Shown here: positions 35,711 through 43,561 of the stretch, one piece after another
Position numbering within the stretch: the first letter of the stretch is position 1
Layout of the letters: every line of letters begins with the position of its first letter
Assembly (NCBI GenBank): GCA_035939775.1
Contig: DASZFO010000064.1
Location: forward strand, 26,014-90,013
Source of the DNA: Pirellulales bacterium
GTDB lineage: Bacteria > Planctomycetota > Planctomycetia > Pirellulales > DATAWG01
Reading direction: 5' to 3'
Length of the DNA: 64,000 nucleotides
Notes under the pieces: model-generated
What the model saw: only the letters and a program-made list of their open reading frames with translations
What the model was told of the DNA's origin: nothing
Database searches by the model: none
Program-made: the position numbers and the translations under genes

Positions 35711-36688
35711 TTATTTCTCAAGGTCGGTCGGATTGATCAATTGCCCGTCGGCCCGGTTGCCGAGCAGTTTCAAGATCTTTGGATCGATGGTCTCGGAAAG
35801 ATATCGCTGCGAGCCGTCGCCAAACGCCGCGACGACCAGGCCGCCGGCGTGGTCGCTGCCGAACCCGCCTACGTAGGTTGGCGATTCCCAAACGGGCGAT
35901 TGCTTCGCTTCCGGGGCAGCCGGTGTGGCGGGTGACGACGGCGTGCCCCGAGGGCCGGTCGCATTCAATTCTGTCCCGGTGTTTCGCAGCGTCGCCCGAG
36001 TGCCCGACATCCAACCAAGGTCGGTCGCGGTCCCTTCGCTCCGCTTCTCGGCGATGAACAGCGTGTAACCCAAGCCGTCGGTGATGTCTTCCGACCGCAG
36101 CTTGCTGTTCAAGAAGAAGACGCCGTGATTGTCGGAGTCGATCGGGCTCTCGGTGTCGTTTTGGCATGCGGCGTAGCTGCTGTGCGGCCCTTCTTCGACC
36201 ACGTCGTCCGACGGGCAGAGCAGCTCGACGAGCGGCAGCTTGCGCACCGCGGCGTTCTTGGGATCGTAGACGCTCGCGGCGAAGTCGATCTTCGCGTGGG
36301 CGGCCCGCTCGTCGAGATACGGCAGCAACCGCTCGATCCAATCGTGGTGCATGCCGACCGCTTGGTTGAGAATCGGGCCCTTGGAATCGACGACGCCCGG
36401 CGGATAATAGCCGTGAGCTGATTCATAGGAATTGGTGGCCATCGCCAGCCGCAGCAGGTTGTTCGAGCAGGTCGTGCGCCGCCCCGTCTCGCGAGCCGCT
36501 TCAATTGCGGGCAACAGAATCGACGTCAAAATCCCTATGATGGCGATCACCACCAGGAGTTCGACCAGAGTGAATCCGCCGCGGCAAGAACTGCGGGGGA
36601 CTGTCCCCTTTTGTGGAGTCTTCGGAACAAAAGGGGACTGTCCCCTTCTCCGCGGGCGGTTCTGGGATAGGCTCTTGGATCTGCTCAT
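35711..36688 (-). CDS. DUF1559 pseudopilin-like protein with repeat in its leader region
   Basis: 325 residues. The prepilin cleavage site and N-methylation helix are clear: [19 protein letters not shown] with Glu at +5. DUF1559 features follow: CSNNLLRLAMATNSYESAHG, LLCPSDDVVEEGPHSSYAAC and a C-terminal HAGGLVVAAFGDGSQRYLS. The region before the cleavage site is unusually long (~37 residues) because it reads through a GGGGACTGTCCCC repeat; this part would be removed by the prepilin peptidase. The start overlaps the stop of the upstream pseudopilin gene (ATGA), so translation is probably coupled. It is the last gene of the cluster. Confidence 0.87.
   Translation of the reverse strand: MSRSKSLSQNRPRRRGQSPFVPKTPQKGTVPRSSCRGGFTLVELLVVIAIIGILTSILLPAIEAARETGRRTTCSNNLLRLAMATNSYESAHGYYPPGVVDSKGPILNQAVGMHHDWIERLLPYLDERAAHAKIDFAASVYDPKNAAVRKLPLVELLCPSDDVVEEGPHSSYAACQNDTESPIDSDNHGVFFLNSKLRSEDITDGLGYTLFIAEKRSEGTATDLGWMSGTRATLRNTGTELNATGPRGTPSSPATPAAPEAKQSPVWESPTYVGGFGSDHAGGLVVAAFGDGSQRYLSETIDPKILKLLGNRADGQLINPTDLEK
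36595..36650. repeat. GGGGACTGTCCCC repeat core inside the DUF1559 leader region
   Basis: Perfect palindromes GGGGACTGTCCCC at 36596-36608 and 36633-36645 flank TTTTGTGGAGTCTTCGGAACAAA. It is read in frame upstream of the prepilin cleavage site. Confidence 0.85.
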
Positions 36689-37170
36689 TTTCCACCGTCC
36701 GTTTTGCTGGAATTGGTTTTCGGCGCGCCGCCTTCGTTATTCGTTTTGCCAAGATCGACGATGATTTGCTTGCTCGCGCGAGCGCGGTGCATCGGCTCGA
36801 CGGGATAATCGGCCACGACATCGACCGTGCGGCGATCCGGGTGATCGGCGGCCATCGTGACGTGGATCTCAACGGCCGCGGCATCGCGCGCCGAGAGTTC
36901 CTCGGCTGAAATCTTCCACGTTTCGCCCGCATAATCGGGCTTTTCTGCGAGCCGAGCGGCGGCGCGGTCAAGCCCCGCCTCCGCCAGCCATTCGGCCTGA
37001 AGCCGGTCGCCGGCGGCGCGCGCCTGTTGCCGCTCGAGCGCGATGGTCTTGAGCCAGCTAACGAGCAGCAGTGAGGCCACTACAAAGCAGACCAGCACGC
37101 CGACGAGTGCGAAGCCACGGCGGACTGAACGGCTTGTCCGCGCGGATTGTTTCTGATGAACGGTTCTCAT
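36685..37170 (-). CDS. GspK/PilX-like minor pseudopilin
   Basis: 161 residues from ATG 37170; the longer frame runs into the next gene. The N-terminus has a basic leader, then RRG/FALVGVLVCFVVASLLLVSW, a prepilin-like helix lacking the usual Glu at +5, as in GspK-type pseudopilins. The rest (AEWLAEAGLDRAAARLAE) resembles the start of GspK/PilX-like proteins. It is 4 bases from the upstream GspJ-like stop and overlaps the downstream DUF1559 start. A role as a tip subunit of a pseudopilus is inferred. Confidence 0.7.
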   Translation of the reverse strand: MRTVHQKQSARTSRSVRRGFALVGVLVCFVVASLLLVSWLKTIALERQQARAAGDRLQAEWLAEAGLDRAAARLAEKPDYAGETWKISAEELSARDAAAVEIHVTMAADHPDRRTVDVVADYPVEPMHRARASKQIIVDLGKTNNEGGAPKTNSSKTDGGK

Positions 37171-37174
37171 CTGA

Positions 37175-37891
37175 CTAGCCCCCACTTTGCCGATCTGTTG
37201 CCTTGGCGAACCGCGAATCTCGGTCAAGCCGCGCTTCGATTCGCAAGATGTAACCAGCCGCGTCGACCGTCGCGTCAGCACTGCGCCGCACTGACAAACT
37301 GGCCTGAGTCGGGTTCTTTTCCGGCTGAAGCTCCAGCCGTGGATCCGCGCCCTGAGGCATTGCAAAGGCGTCGCGGACTTGAACCTTGTCGCCACGGTAT
37401 TCGATCCGTTTAAGAACATCCTCATCGGCCTCATACTCGATCCGCAGATCGTCGGCGAGCTTCAGCGTCCATCGAGCTTGACCGCCGGCCGCCCGGTCAA
37501 CCGAGACGTTCGCCGCGGCATGGACGTCTGACCGGAATTGCTCGGCCAAGCGCGTCATAACGGCGGTCGAGACAACTCGATCGCGACCGCTTTCAGTCGA
37601 GTGCATCGTCACCGAGAGCAGCTCGACCGCAATTCCGAAGATCGCGCTGGCCAGAGTGGAAGCGACAATCACTTCGATCAGCGTCAATCCGCGCCGATGG
37701 CGGTACGATAAAGTTGTCGTCGTTGCGAATGAGCGGCTGCGAATACCTAGTGGAACCTCAAGTCTGATTTGACGGGTGCCAGGGCCACTGCTCTGAGTGG
37801 CTATGCGCCGGCACAGTCCATGCCCACGCCCTGCCGTGGGCATGGCACTCAAGACATCAAAACAGTTTTGAGGCTCTAGTAGAGTAGTCAT
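37175..37891 (-). CDS. GspJ-like pseudopilin with a repeat-derived leader extension
   Basis: 238 residues from ATG 37891. The prepilin motif RRG/LTLIEVIVASTLASAIFGI has Glu at +5, followed by VAVELLSVTMHSTESGRD-like and SDVHAAANVSVDRAAGG segments typical of GspJ. The ~67 residues before the cleavage site are far longer than normal because they translate through a complete dispersed double-hairpin repeat (37747-37881); the N-terminal ATG is just outside it. An ATG inside the repeat (MPTAGRGHG) is a possible alternative start. The leader should be removed on processing. Class assignment rests on position and pattern. Confidence 0.75.
   Translation of the reverse strand: MTTLLEPQNCFDVLSAMPTAGRGHGLCRRIATQSSGPGTRQIRLEVPLGIRSRSFATTTTLSYRHRRGLTLIEVIVASTLASAIFGIAVELLSVTMHSTESGRDRVVSTAVMTRLAEQFRSDVHAAANVSVDRAAGGQARWTLKLADDLRIEYEADEDVLKRIEYRGDKVQVRDAFAMPQGADPRLELQPEKNPTQASLSVRRSADATVDAAGYILRIEARLDRDSRFAKATDRQSGG
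37747..37881. repeat. Dispersed double-hairpin repeat, copy 2, inside the GspJ-like gene
   Basis: About 135 bases with imperfect terminal inverted repeats (CTAGTGGAACCTCAAG / TTGAGGCTCTAGTAG), a GGCCACTgctctgAGTGGC hairpin and a CATGCCCACG/CGTGGGCATG hairpin. It is read in frame as the extended leader of the pseudopilin. Confidence 0.85.
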
Positions 37892-37949
37892 TGTGGGTCG
37901 TTCTTTTTTCAATAGCCTGTCGGGTCGCGGCGAAACGGCGACGCATATT

Positions 37950-38375
37950 TCAATTCCCTCGCCCCCCATCCCTCGTCCCTCTGCCCTGATACCTCCACGT
38001 TACCAGCCGCACGGGCGATTCCGACTCGCCGGCCCGATTGAGCCATTGCACCTCGACGACGATTCGCTTGGCCGCCGGATTGTCGCCGATGAGTTGGATC
38101 TCGGTGGTGAGCCGTCCGCCGGGGAGCATTTCCTTGGCGGCGGTGGAGAGGGGATCCTCGGCAGCGGCTTTTGGCGCGAGCGATTCCCAATCCTCGGAGG
38201 CCAACCGTTCCATGACGTTGGCCGCCTCGAAGAGCGCGATCTCGCGGCGCTCGGCCGCGCGGCGCTCGCCGGCCGTCCACGCCGCGCATTGAGTCACGAC
38301 CGTTGCCAGCACGCCCAAGAGCATGATGGCCGCGGCGACTTCCACGAAGGTCATTCCATGTCGGCGAACGTTCAT
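37950..38375 (-). CDS. GspI/PilV-like pseudopilin
   Basis: 141 residues from ATG 38375, with AGGTG upstream; a GTG three codons earlier is an alternative. The leader is short (MNVRRHG/MTFVEVAAAIMLLGVLATVV) with Glu at +5, a typical small pseudopilin. The C-terminus (YQGRGTRDGGRGN) is low-complexity and Gly/Arg-rich. A 100-base inverted-repeat element lies immediately upstream, between this start and the stop of the GspF-type gene. It is part of the leftward secretion/pilus cluster. Confidence 0.75.
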   Translation of the reverse strand: MNVRRHGMTFVEVAAAIMLLGVLATVVTQCAAWTAGERRAAERREIALFEAANVMERLASEDWESLAPKAAAEDPLSTAAKEMLPGGRLTTEIQLIGDNPAAKRIVVEVQWLNRAGESESPVRLVTWRYQGRGTRDGGRGN

Positions 38376-38388
38376 CTGTTTCACCTGT

Positions 38389-38488
38389 GATCGCCTAAAA
38401 AATCCGGCTGGGAGAGGGGGACAGTCCCCGTTTTGCTCCGCGGACTCCGCAAAAGGGGGACAGTCCCCACCGGATTTGTTAAGCGATC
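38389..38488. repeat. Long inverted-repeat element inside the secretion operon
   Basis: 100 bases bounded by GATCGCCTAAAAAATCCGG and CCGGATTTGTTAAGCGATC, with two GGGGACAGTCCCC cores around TTTTGCTCCGCGGACTCCGCAAAA. It sits between two genes of one operon and directly abuts the SD site of the GspI-like gene. Confidence 0.9.
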
Positions 38489-38501
38489 TAATAATTCACA
38501 A

Positions 38502-40898
38502 TTACCGCGGTTTGGCCAGGCCGCTGACCAACTCGATTATTGGCGAGAACCACCCGACCACAATCAGCAGAACGATTCCCCCGGCCGCGAGAATCACAAA
38601 GGGAAACACGATCTGGCTGAAGGCATACATCCGATAGTTTAGCCGCCGCTCGCCGCTGGCCGCCGCTTCAGTCAGGGCCCAAGGCAGATTTCCGACGCGA
38701 GCGGCCGCGCGGAGGATCGCCGCGTCGGCCGATTGCACCAGCTTGGCGGCCCGCAAGCTGTCGGCCCAATCGCGCCCGCAGAAGATATCTGCCCCAGCGC
38801 TCCGCAGCCGGTCGCGGATCAGTCGGCGCGGATAGCGCACGGCCAAGAGTCCGAGCGTCGGCTCGAGCGGCTGCCCTCGCTCCGCGGCCAAGGCCAGCCA
38901 CCGCAACACGGCAGCCGCGTCCAGAGGCGCGAGGATGCGGCCAATCGGGGGCAAATCGAAGCGAATCCAGCCAAGTTGGCGAAATACTACATAGATCACT
39001 ACGGCCGCAGCCACCGCCAATGCTAGAGCACACAACGCGAAAGTGAACTCGGAACTGGCGACGTTAAAGACTGCACGCGTCAGTGGCGGAAGGTGGCGAT
39101 GGAAGTCTTGGAAGATCTTTTGCATGGCGGGAGCAATCTTAATCACCATGAACGGCACCACGACTCCCACGCCAGCCAAGATGTAGACCAGACTCGCCCA
39201 ACGAATCGGCTGCCGCTCGGCGCTCGAGACCGGGCTGCTGCGGCCATCGTCGACGCAGCGCAGGGCCGCTCCCAAATCGCCCGTCTTTTCGCCGATCCGC
39301 GCGGCCAGCACGCTCCGCGGCGGCAGCACCTTGCGATTTTGCTCGATGGCCTCCGGCACCGGCATCCCCGCCGCCAGGCAGTCGGCCAGCGCGATGGCCC
39401 GCGAGTAAAACAGCCCTCCTTCTTCTTCACCGAGCGCACGAACCGCCGGCGCGAGCGGCATTCCGCGATCGGCCGAGATCGCCATCAGATTCAGCAGCGT
39501 CAGTTGTTGCGATCTCCGGAAGCGAAATGCGGCAACTCCCAACCAAAACATCGCGCCAAGCCAAAGTACGATTCCGAAACCAAGTCCGAAAGCAAAGACC
39601 ATCACTCCGAAGAGACATATTGTAACGATCAACCATTCTGCGACTCGAACAAAGAATTGCAGCGCTGCCTTCCACGATCGTTTAATGACGCCCACTAGCC
39701 ACCAGGTGATCAGCGCGGCAATGTAGATCAATACGACCTCGGTCACCGGTGAAAGGCTCCATGCCGAGACTGGCGGGGACGACGTGGATGAAATTCCGCC
39801 AGATAGAGTCGTCACACCGCCAGTCAACGACGAGATTAGCGAGACCATCGGCATGAACAGGTTCAGAATCATCAATATAAAGATCGCCACCAGCAGAACC
39901 ACCGTCGGCGGGATGATCGTCTTCAACAAATCGGCCCGAAGCCGCACTCGTCGCGTCGCGACTTGAGCCACGGCGTCCATTGCTTCGGGTAACGCGGACT
40001 GGCCTTCTCCCCAAGCGAAAATCGGCCGCAAGGTGGGGCTTAATTGCCGCAGTCCATCGATTGCACCAGCCAAGAGAGTTCCCGATTCGACTCTCTCCGC
40101 AAGTTGACGGCAGCCAGCAGCCAGGTCCGCATCGCCAATCCCATCGGCGGCCAAGCGCAGCGCCTCGGGAAGCGGCACTTCGTTCGTCAACAGGATTCGC
40201 ACCAAGCAAGCCATTTCCGCCAAGCCGCTGAATCGACCGAGAACACCGAACAATGGAATGCAATTGAGAAGTCGCCGCCGACGCCGCAGCCCCAACATGA
40301 AACCCAATGCGATGATGACAAGGACCGCGGCCGCGACGCCGAGCAGCAGGCCGCCGAAATGATGCGACAGCAAGTCGCTGATCGCGATCGTGGCCCTCAA
40401 GCCCGGAGGTAGTTGCTGTTTGAAGTCTCTATACATTGGGGCCATCGAACGGACGACGAGGCCAAAAAAGAAACATGCAACAGCCGCGATCATGAAGACC
40501 AAGAACGCGGGATATGCGAGCGAGGTCCAAACGCTCCGCCGGATGTCGCCGATCGATTGGCGGAAATGAACGAATTCCTCTAGCACCCGCCCCAGCTTGC
40601 CCGTGCGAGTGCCGGCCGCCACAAGGGTTTCCAGATAGCGAGGCAGAACTCCGTTCTCGGCGGCGAGCGCTCGGTCGAGCGAATCGCCCCGCTCGAGCGC
40701 CGCGGCGACGCGGAGCATCGTCGCCGCCAACCTTCCCTTGGGCAGCTCGGCGGCCGCGGCTCGCAAACCCGGCGCGAGCGGTAGGCAAGCACTGCTCAAT
40801 TCGGCCACGCGGCCGGCGAACTCCGCCGCCTCATGCGCGGAGAGCGGCTTGGGCTTTGCCGGCGGTGCGTCGTCAGGTTTTGGTTCCGGTTCGTTCAC
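38502..40898 (-). CDS. Double-length GspF/PilC-type secretion membrane protein
   Basis: 798 residues, about twice a usual GspF. Two GspF-like units are visible: residues ~25-370 (GDSLDRALAAENGVLPRYLETL, TRTGKLGRVLEEF, VRILLTNEVPLPEALRLA, GQSALPEAMDAV) and ~480-798 (LNLMAISADRGMPLAPAVRAL, AAGMPVPEAIEQNRKVLP, ARIGEKTGDLGAAL, LALAAERGQPLEPTLGLL). They are joined by a Gly/Ser-rich stretch and extra membrane helices. It should be an inner-membrane platform of a type II secretion or type IV pilus-like machine. It overlaps the upstream GspF gene by 4 bases (ATGA). The N-terminus is proline-rich. Confidence 0.82.
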   Translation of the reverse strand: MNEPEPKPDDAPPAKPKPLSAHEAAEFAGRVAELSSACLPLAPGLRAAAAELPKGRLAATMLRVAAALERGDSLDRALAAENGVLPRYLETLVAAGTRTGKLGRVLEEFVHFRQSIGDIRRSVWTSLAYPAFLVFMIAAVACFFFGLVVRSMAPMYRDFKQQLPPGLRATIAISDLLSHHFGGLLLGVAAAVLVIIALGFMLGLRRRRRLLNCIPLFGVLGRFSGLAEMACLVRILLTNEVPLPEALRLAADGIGDADLAAGCRQLAERVESGTLLAGAIDGLRQLSPTLRPIFAWGEGQSALPEAMDAVAQVATRRVRLRADLLKTIIPPTVVLLVAIFILMILNLFMPMVSLISSLTGGVTTLSGGISSTSSPPVSAWSLSPVTEVVLIYIAALITWWLVGVIKRSWKAALQFFVRVAEWLIVTICLFGVMVFAFGLGFGIVLWLGAMFWLGVAAFRFRRSQQLTLLNLMAISADRGMPLAPAVRALGEEEGGLFYSRAIALADCLAAGMPVPEAIEQNRKVLPPRSVLAARIGEKTGDLGAALRCVDDGRSSPVSSAERQPIRWASLVYILAGVGVVVPFMVIKIAPAMQKIFQDFHRHLPPLTRAVFNVASSEFTFALCALALAVAAAVVIYVVFRQLGWIRFDLPPIGRILAPLDAAAVLRWLALAAERGQPLEPTLGLLAVRYPRRLIRDRLRSAGADIFCGRDWADSLRAAKLVQSADAAILRAAARVGNLPWALTEAAASGERRLNYRMYAFSQIVFPFVILAAGGIVLLIVVGWFSPIIELVSGLAKPR

Positions 40899-41965
40899 GG
40901 CTTCGACAGATCGTAGAGCATGGTCGTCCAGGGGATAAACAGACTCAGGGCATAGAGCGCGGTCACGGTCCCGCCGATGCCGAGCGTCACCAGCATCGGG
41001 AAGTAGAGCCGGAGCCAGTCGGCCCGCCGCACCGCCCGGCGGCGATACGTGTCCGCCGCTTCGCGCAGCGATTTGCCGAGCGCCGGCTGATTCCCGCCCG
41101 TCGCGATCAACCAGCGCAACAGCGGCGGAATATCAATTGGATTCGCGCCGCGATCAGCACCCGACGGAGCGCCGGCGCCGGCGACAATTCCATCCGCAAC
41201 GTCCGCGGCAAGCTGCTTGGCGGCCAAGATCAGCCGCGCGTCGCCGCTGCACTTGGCCGAGAGCACGACCGCCTCGGTCAGCGGCACTTGATGATCGACC
41301 AGGAGCGCGAGCGTGTCGGCAAATCCTGCCGTGCGGCTCTCAAGCAACAACCGTCGAAATGACGGGACCCAGGCGAAAAACCGCGCCGCCCCGCCCGCCT
41401 CCAGCACCAGCGCTCGCCGCGAGCGATAGAACCAGAGGATGGCCGCGGTCAATACGATCGTCGGCAAAATCGGTCCCCACCACTCGATCCCATCGCGTAC
41501 ATGGCTGATCGCTCGGACAATCGCCGGCGGATGCGGCATCGGCGCGGCAGACAGGAGCGTCGGCGCGACTTTCAGGGCAAAGTACAGAAACAGCCCGTAA
41601 CAAATGAAAAACACGAGCAGCGGATAGACCATTGCCAGCACGACCAGTCGCCGCAGCGCGGCCAGCCGCCGCACGCTGCCGCTCATCTCTTCGAGCGCCG
41701 CGGCGAGCCGCCCGGAACGGATCCCGGCCTCGACGATCGCCCGATACAGCGGCGGAAACTGCTCCTGACTGGCGGAGAGGGCCTGCGGTAACGATTCCCC
41801 GCGCTGCATCCGCTCGGAGAGCATCGAGCTGATTCGCCCCAGGCTGCCGCGCACGTCGTGCCCCACGTCGGCCAGCCCCTGCTCGAGTGGAACCCCGGCT
41901 CGGACGAGCGCGAGAATCTCGTCGTTCAGCGCGATCAATTCGTCGAGCGTGATCGGTCCGGCCAT
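40895..41965 (-). CDS. GspF/PilC-type secretion platform protein
   Basis: 356 residues from ATG 41965. It has the GspF signature: ALVRAGVPLEQGLADVGHDVRG, QRGESLPQALSASQEQFPPLYR, AGIRSGRLAAALEEM, and a second unit LLVDHQVPLTEAVVLSAKCSGD. Membrane helices lie near PLLVFFICYGLFLYFALK and at the C-terminus (LGIGGTVTALYALSLFIP). The longer frame runs into the dispersed repeat upstream and is not needed. It should be the inner-membrane platform subunit of the secretion or pilus machine and overlaps the next gene by 4 bases. Confidence 0.85.
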   Translation of the reverse strand: MAGPITLDELIALNDEILALVRAGVPLEQGLADVGHDVRGSLGRISSMLSERMQRGESLPQALSASQEQFPPLYRAIVEAGIRSGRLAAALEEMSGSVRRLAALRRLVVLAMVYPLLVFFICYGLFLYFALKVAPTLLSAAPMPHPPAIVRAISHVRDGIEWWGPILPTIVLTAAILWFYRSRRALVLEAGGAARFFAWVPSFRRLLLESRTAGFADTLALLVDHQVPLTEAVVLSAKCSGDARLILAAKQLAADVADGIVAGAGAPSGADRGANPIDIPPLLRWLIATGGNQPALGKSLREAADTYRRRAVRRADWLRLYFPMLVTLGIGGTVTALYALSLFIPWTTMLYDLSKP

Positions 41966-42012
41966 GTGGAATTTCGAAGGAAAGGCGAGATGTTCGGGTG
42001 CACTTAAAAAAT

Positions 42013-42147
42013 GTAGGAGCGAATCAAAGCTGATTTGATGGGTGCCATGGCCACTGCTCTGAGTGGCCATGCGCCATCTGAGTCCATGCCCACGCAGGGC
42101 CGTGGGCATGCCACCCAACGTACCAACACAACTTCAAAGCTTCAGTA
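42013..42147. repeat. Dispersed double-hairpin repeat, copy 3
   Basis: ATGGCCACTgctctgAGTGGCCAT (42047-42070) and ATGCCCACG/CGTGGGCAT (42086-42109) match the family; the ends are more diverged. It lies just upstream of the first GspF gene, and an ORF through it encodes a peptide (MPTALRGHGLRWRMATQSSG) like that read from copy 2. Confidence 0.8.
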
Positions 42148-42149
42148 CG

Positions 42150-42242
42150 GCGTGTCAAGCGAAGCGCGGACGCACCGAACGTAAAGGGCGGATGAACCAC
42201 CAACGGTGCGTCTGCGCGGAGGAACCGCTTGACGCACCCTAC
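42150..42242. repeat. Inverted-repeat element with TAGGGTGCGTCAAGCGG-type arm
   Basis: Imperfect inverted arms (GTGTCAAGCGAAGCGCGGACGCACCG and the reverse of GGTGCGTCTGCGCGGAGGAACC...) about 90 bases long; the right arm matches 11273-11310. It is adjacent to repeat copy 3. Confidence 0.65.
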
Positions 42243-42244
42243 GA

Positions 42245-42829
42245 CTAATTCGAAGAGAAGAAATCTGTAAATGAGGAGAGTCTTACGGCTCGCGGCATCC
42301 CGGCCGCGGAAAGGACCCGCCGGTCGTCTGGCCGCCGCGACGCGACAAGTTCTGTCAGGATGCGCTGATCGTCCACGGTTTCCGGTGCTTCGCCAGGCGC
42401 CGCGGCCCGATCGGCGCTGGAAGCCGGCCTGTTCTGGTTCGACGATTGCGCGATCTCGGGTACTGGCCTGCCAACGGCCGCCACCCGCGAACCGCGCTCG
42501 ACGAATACCATGACGAGCAGCGCCGCGGCGATCGCAGTCATCGCGGCCAGCGCGCCTTGCCAAACCCAGCGTCCGGCGCGGTCCTCGTCGAAAACCTCGC
42601 TGCCGCAATGCACGCAAATATACCGGTGGCCCGCGGGATGATTGCACCGCGGCATCTTGCCGGAAGGAGCCGGCGGTCCCTCCGACCTCAACGTGGAATT
42701 CAGCGAGACCTCCTTGGCCAAGAGCGAGCGCCAAGCCGGATCGAGCCGGTCGGCCGCCGGGCGGAGCGCCGCCGTTATCGCCGCCTCGAATTCCGTTAGA
42801 TCTTCGCTGCCGTTTTTTTTTCTTGGCAT
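42245..42829 (-). CDS. Zinc-ribbon single-pass membrane protein, partner of the ECF sigma factor
   Basis: 194 residues from ATG 42829; TTG 42835 is an alternative. It has an N-terminal charged region, a zinc-ribbon-like CNHPAGHRYICVHCG motif, one membrane helix (WQGALAAMTAIAAALLVMVF), and a low-complexity exterior region ending FTDFFSSN. It overlaps the sigma gene by 34 bases, which suggests co-regulation; an anti-sigma role is a guess from position, since the sequence has no clear zinc-anti-sigma motif. The N-terminus begins MPRKKNGSED, encoded by a run of nine A that is also in the sigma frame. Confidence 0.65.
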   Translation of the reverse strand: MPRKKNGSEDLTEFEAAITAALRPAADRLDPAWRSLLAKEVSLNSTLRSEGPPAPSGKMPRCNHPAGHRYICVHCGSEVFDEDRAGRWVWQGALAAMTAIAAALLVMVFVERGSRVAAVGRPVPEIAQSSNQNRPASSADRAAAPGEAPETVDDQRILTELVASRRPDDRRVLSAAGMPRAVRLSSFTDFFSSN

Positions 42830-43305
42830 GTCCAACCCAACCTTTCTCGCAAGGCCGCCAGCCCTCGTTCATAGTTTCGATAGGCCGTGCTCATCGAGGT
42901 TCCGCTCAAGTGGGCGATTTCCTCGAACGACAGCCCGCCCCATAGCCGGGCCACAATCGCCTCGCGCTGGTCCGCGGGGAGTATTCTGAGCGCGTCAGTT
43001 GCCGCTTGGGCGTCGAGCCGGTCCGCGTCGGCCGAATCGAACCACGGCTGCCCGCGGGCGGCCGAGGCGGTCTCGCGACGGGATCGCCGCGAGCCGGACC
43101 GTGCGACGTTGATCGCCCGGTTCCGCACCACGCGATATATCCAACCCACGAGGTTATCCGGCGCCACGGGCTGCCGAGCCAACAGCAAGAATGCCTCCTG
43201 CACGACATCCTCGGGCCCGTCGCACCATTGGCGCGCGTAAAGCACCAGGGCCGCGCGATGCTCGTCCCATAGCCGCGTCACAGCTTCCGGGCTGAGAACA
43301 TCCAT
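42796..43305 (-). CDS. RNA polymerase ECF-type sigma factor
   Basis: 169 residues from ATG 43305; the longer frame lacks support. Sigma region 2 is visible in LWDEHRAALVLYARQWCDGPEDVVQEAFLLLAR, and region 4 in ILPADQREAIVARLWGGLSFEEIAHLSGTSMSTAYRNYERGLAAL, a normal HTH. It should direct RNA polymerase to a small regulon. Its last codons (GAA AAA AAA ACG) run over an A9 tract shared with the downstream zinc-ribbon gene, whose frame is -1. No promoter of the sigma gene was identified. Confidence 0.9.
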   Translation of the reverse strand: MDVLSPEAVTRLWDEHRAALVLYARQWCDGPEDVVQEAFLLLARQPVAPDNLVGWIYRVVRNRAINVARSGSRRSRRETASAARGQPWFDSADADRLDAQAATDALRILPADQREAIVARLWGGLSFEEIAHLSGTSMSTAYRNYERGLAALRERLGWTCQEKKTAAKI

Positions 43306-43441
43306 TCGAGGTCTCGCAACCGCTGCCCCAATAAAGACACCGCCGAGGCGGATACTTTTCACTGGTTCAGTATAATCCGGCCGAATCGACGAAGAGTTCT
43401 AGAACAGGAGGACACCGAGGGAACGGACGGAATGGTTTCTC

Positions 43442-43467
43442 AGATCGCTGACAAATCCGGCCGGGAC
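43442..43467. repeat. Remnant arm of the GATCGCC...AATCCGG repeat
   Basis: AGATCGCTGACAAATCCGGCCGGGA matches one arm of the inverted-repeat family, with no partner arm nearby. The surrounding 256 bases between the sigma and recQ genes hold nothing else I recognise. Confidence 0.6.
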
Positions 43468-43561
43468 TTTACCCTCTCGCTACAGGTTTCGTCGGGCGCT
43501 CCAAATTGCCACTTGGTCTTTCCGTTCCCTCGGTTCTTTCCTGTTATCCCTCTTCAAAGGC

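Noticed and set aside
38389..38488. Repeat arrays as a CRISPR
   Set aside because: The palindromic repeats are dispersed, not regularly spaced, have no spacers and no cas genes nearby.
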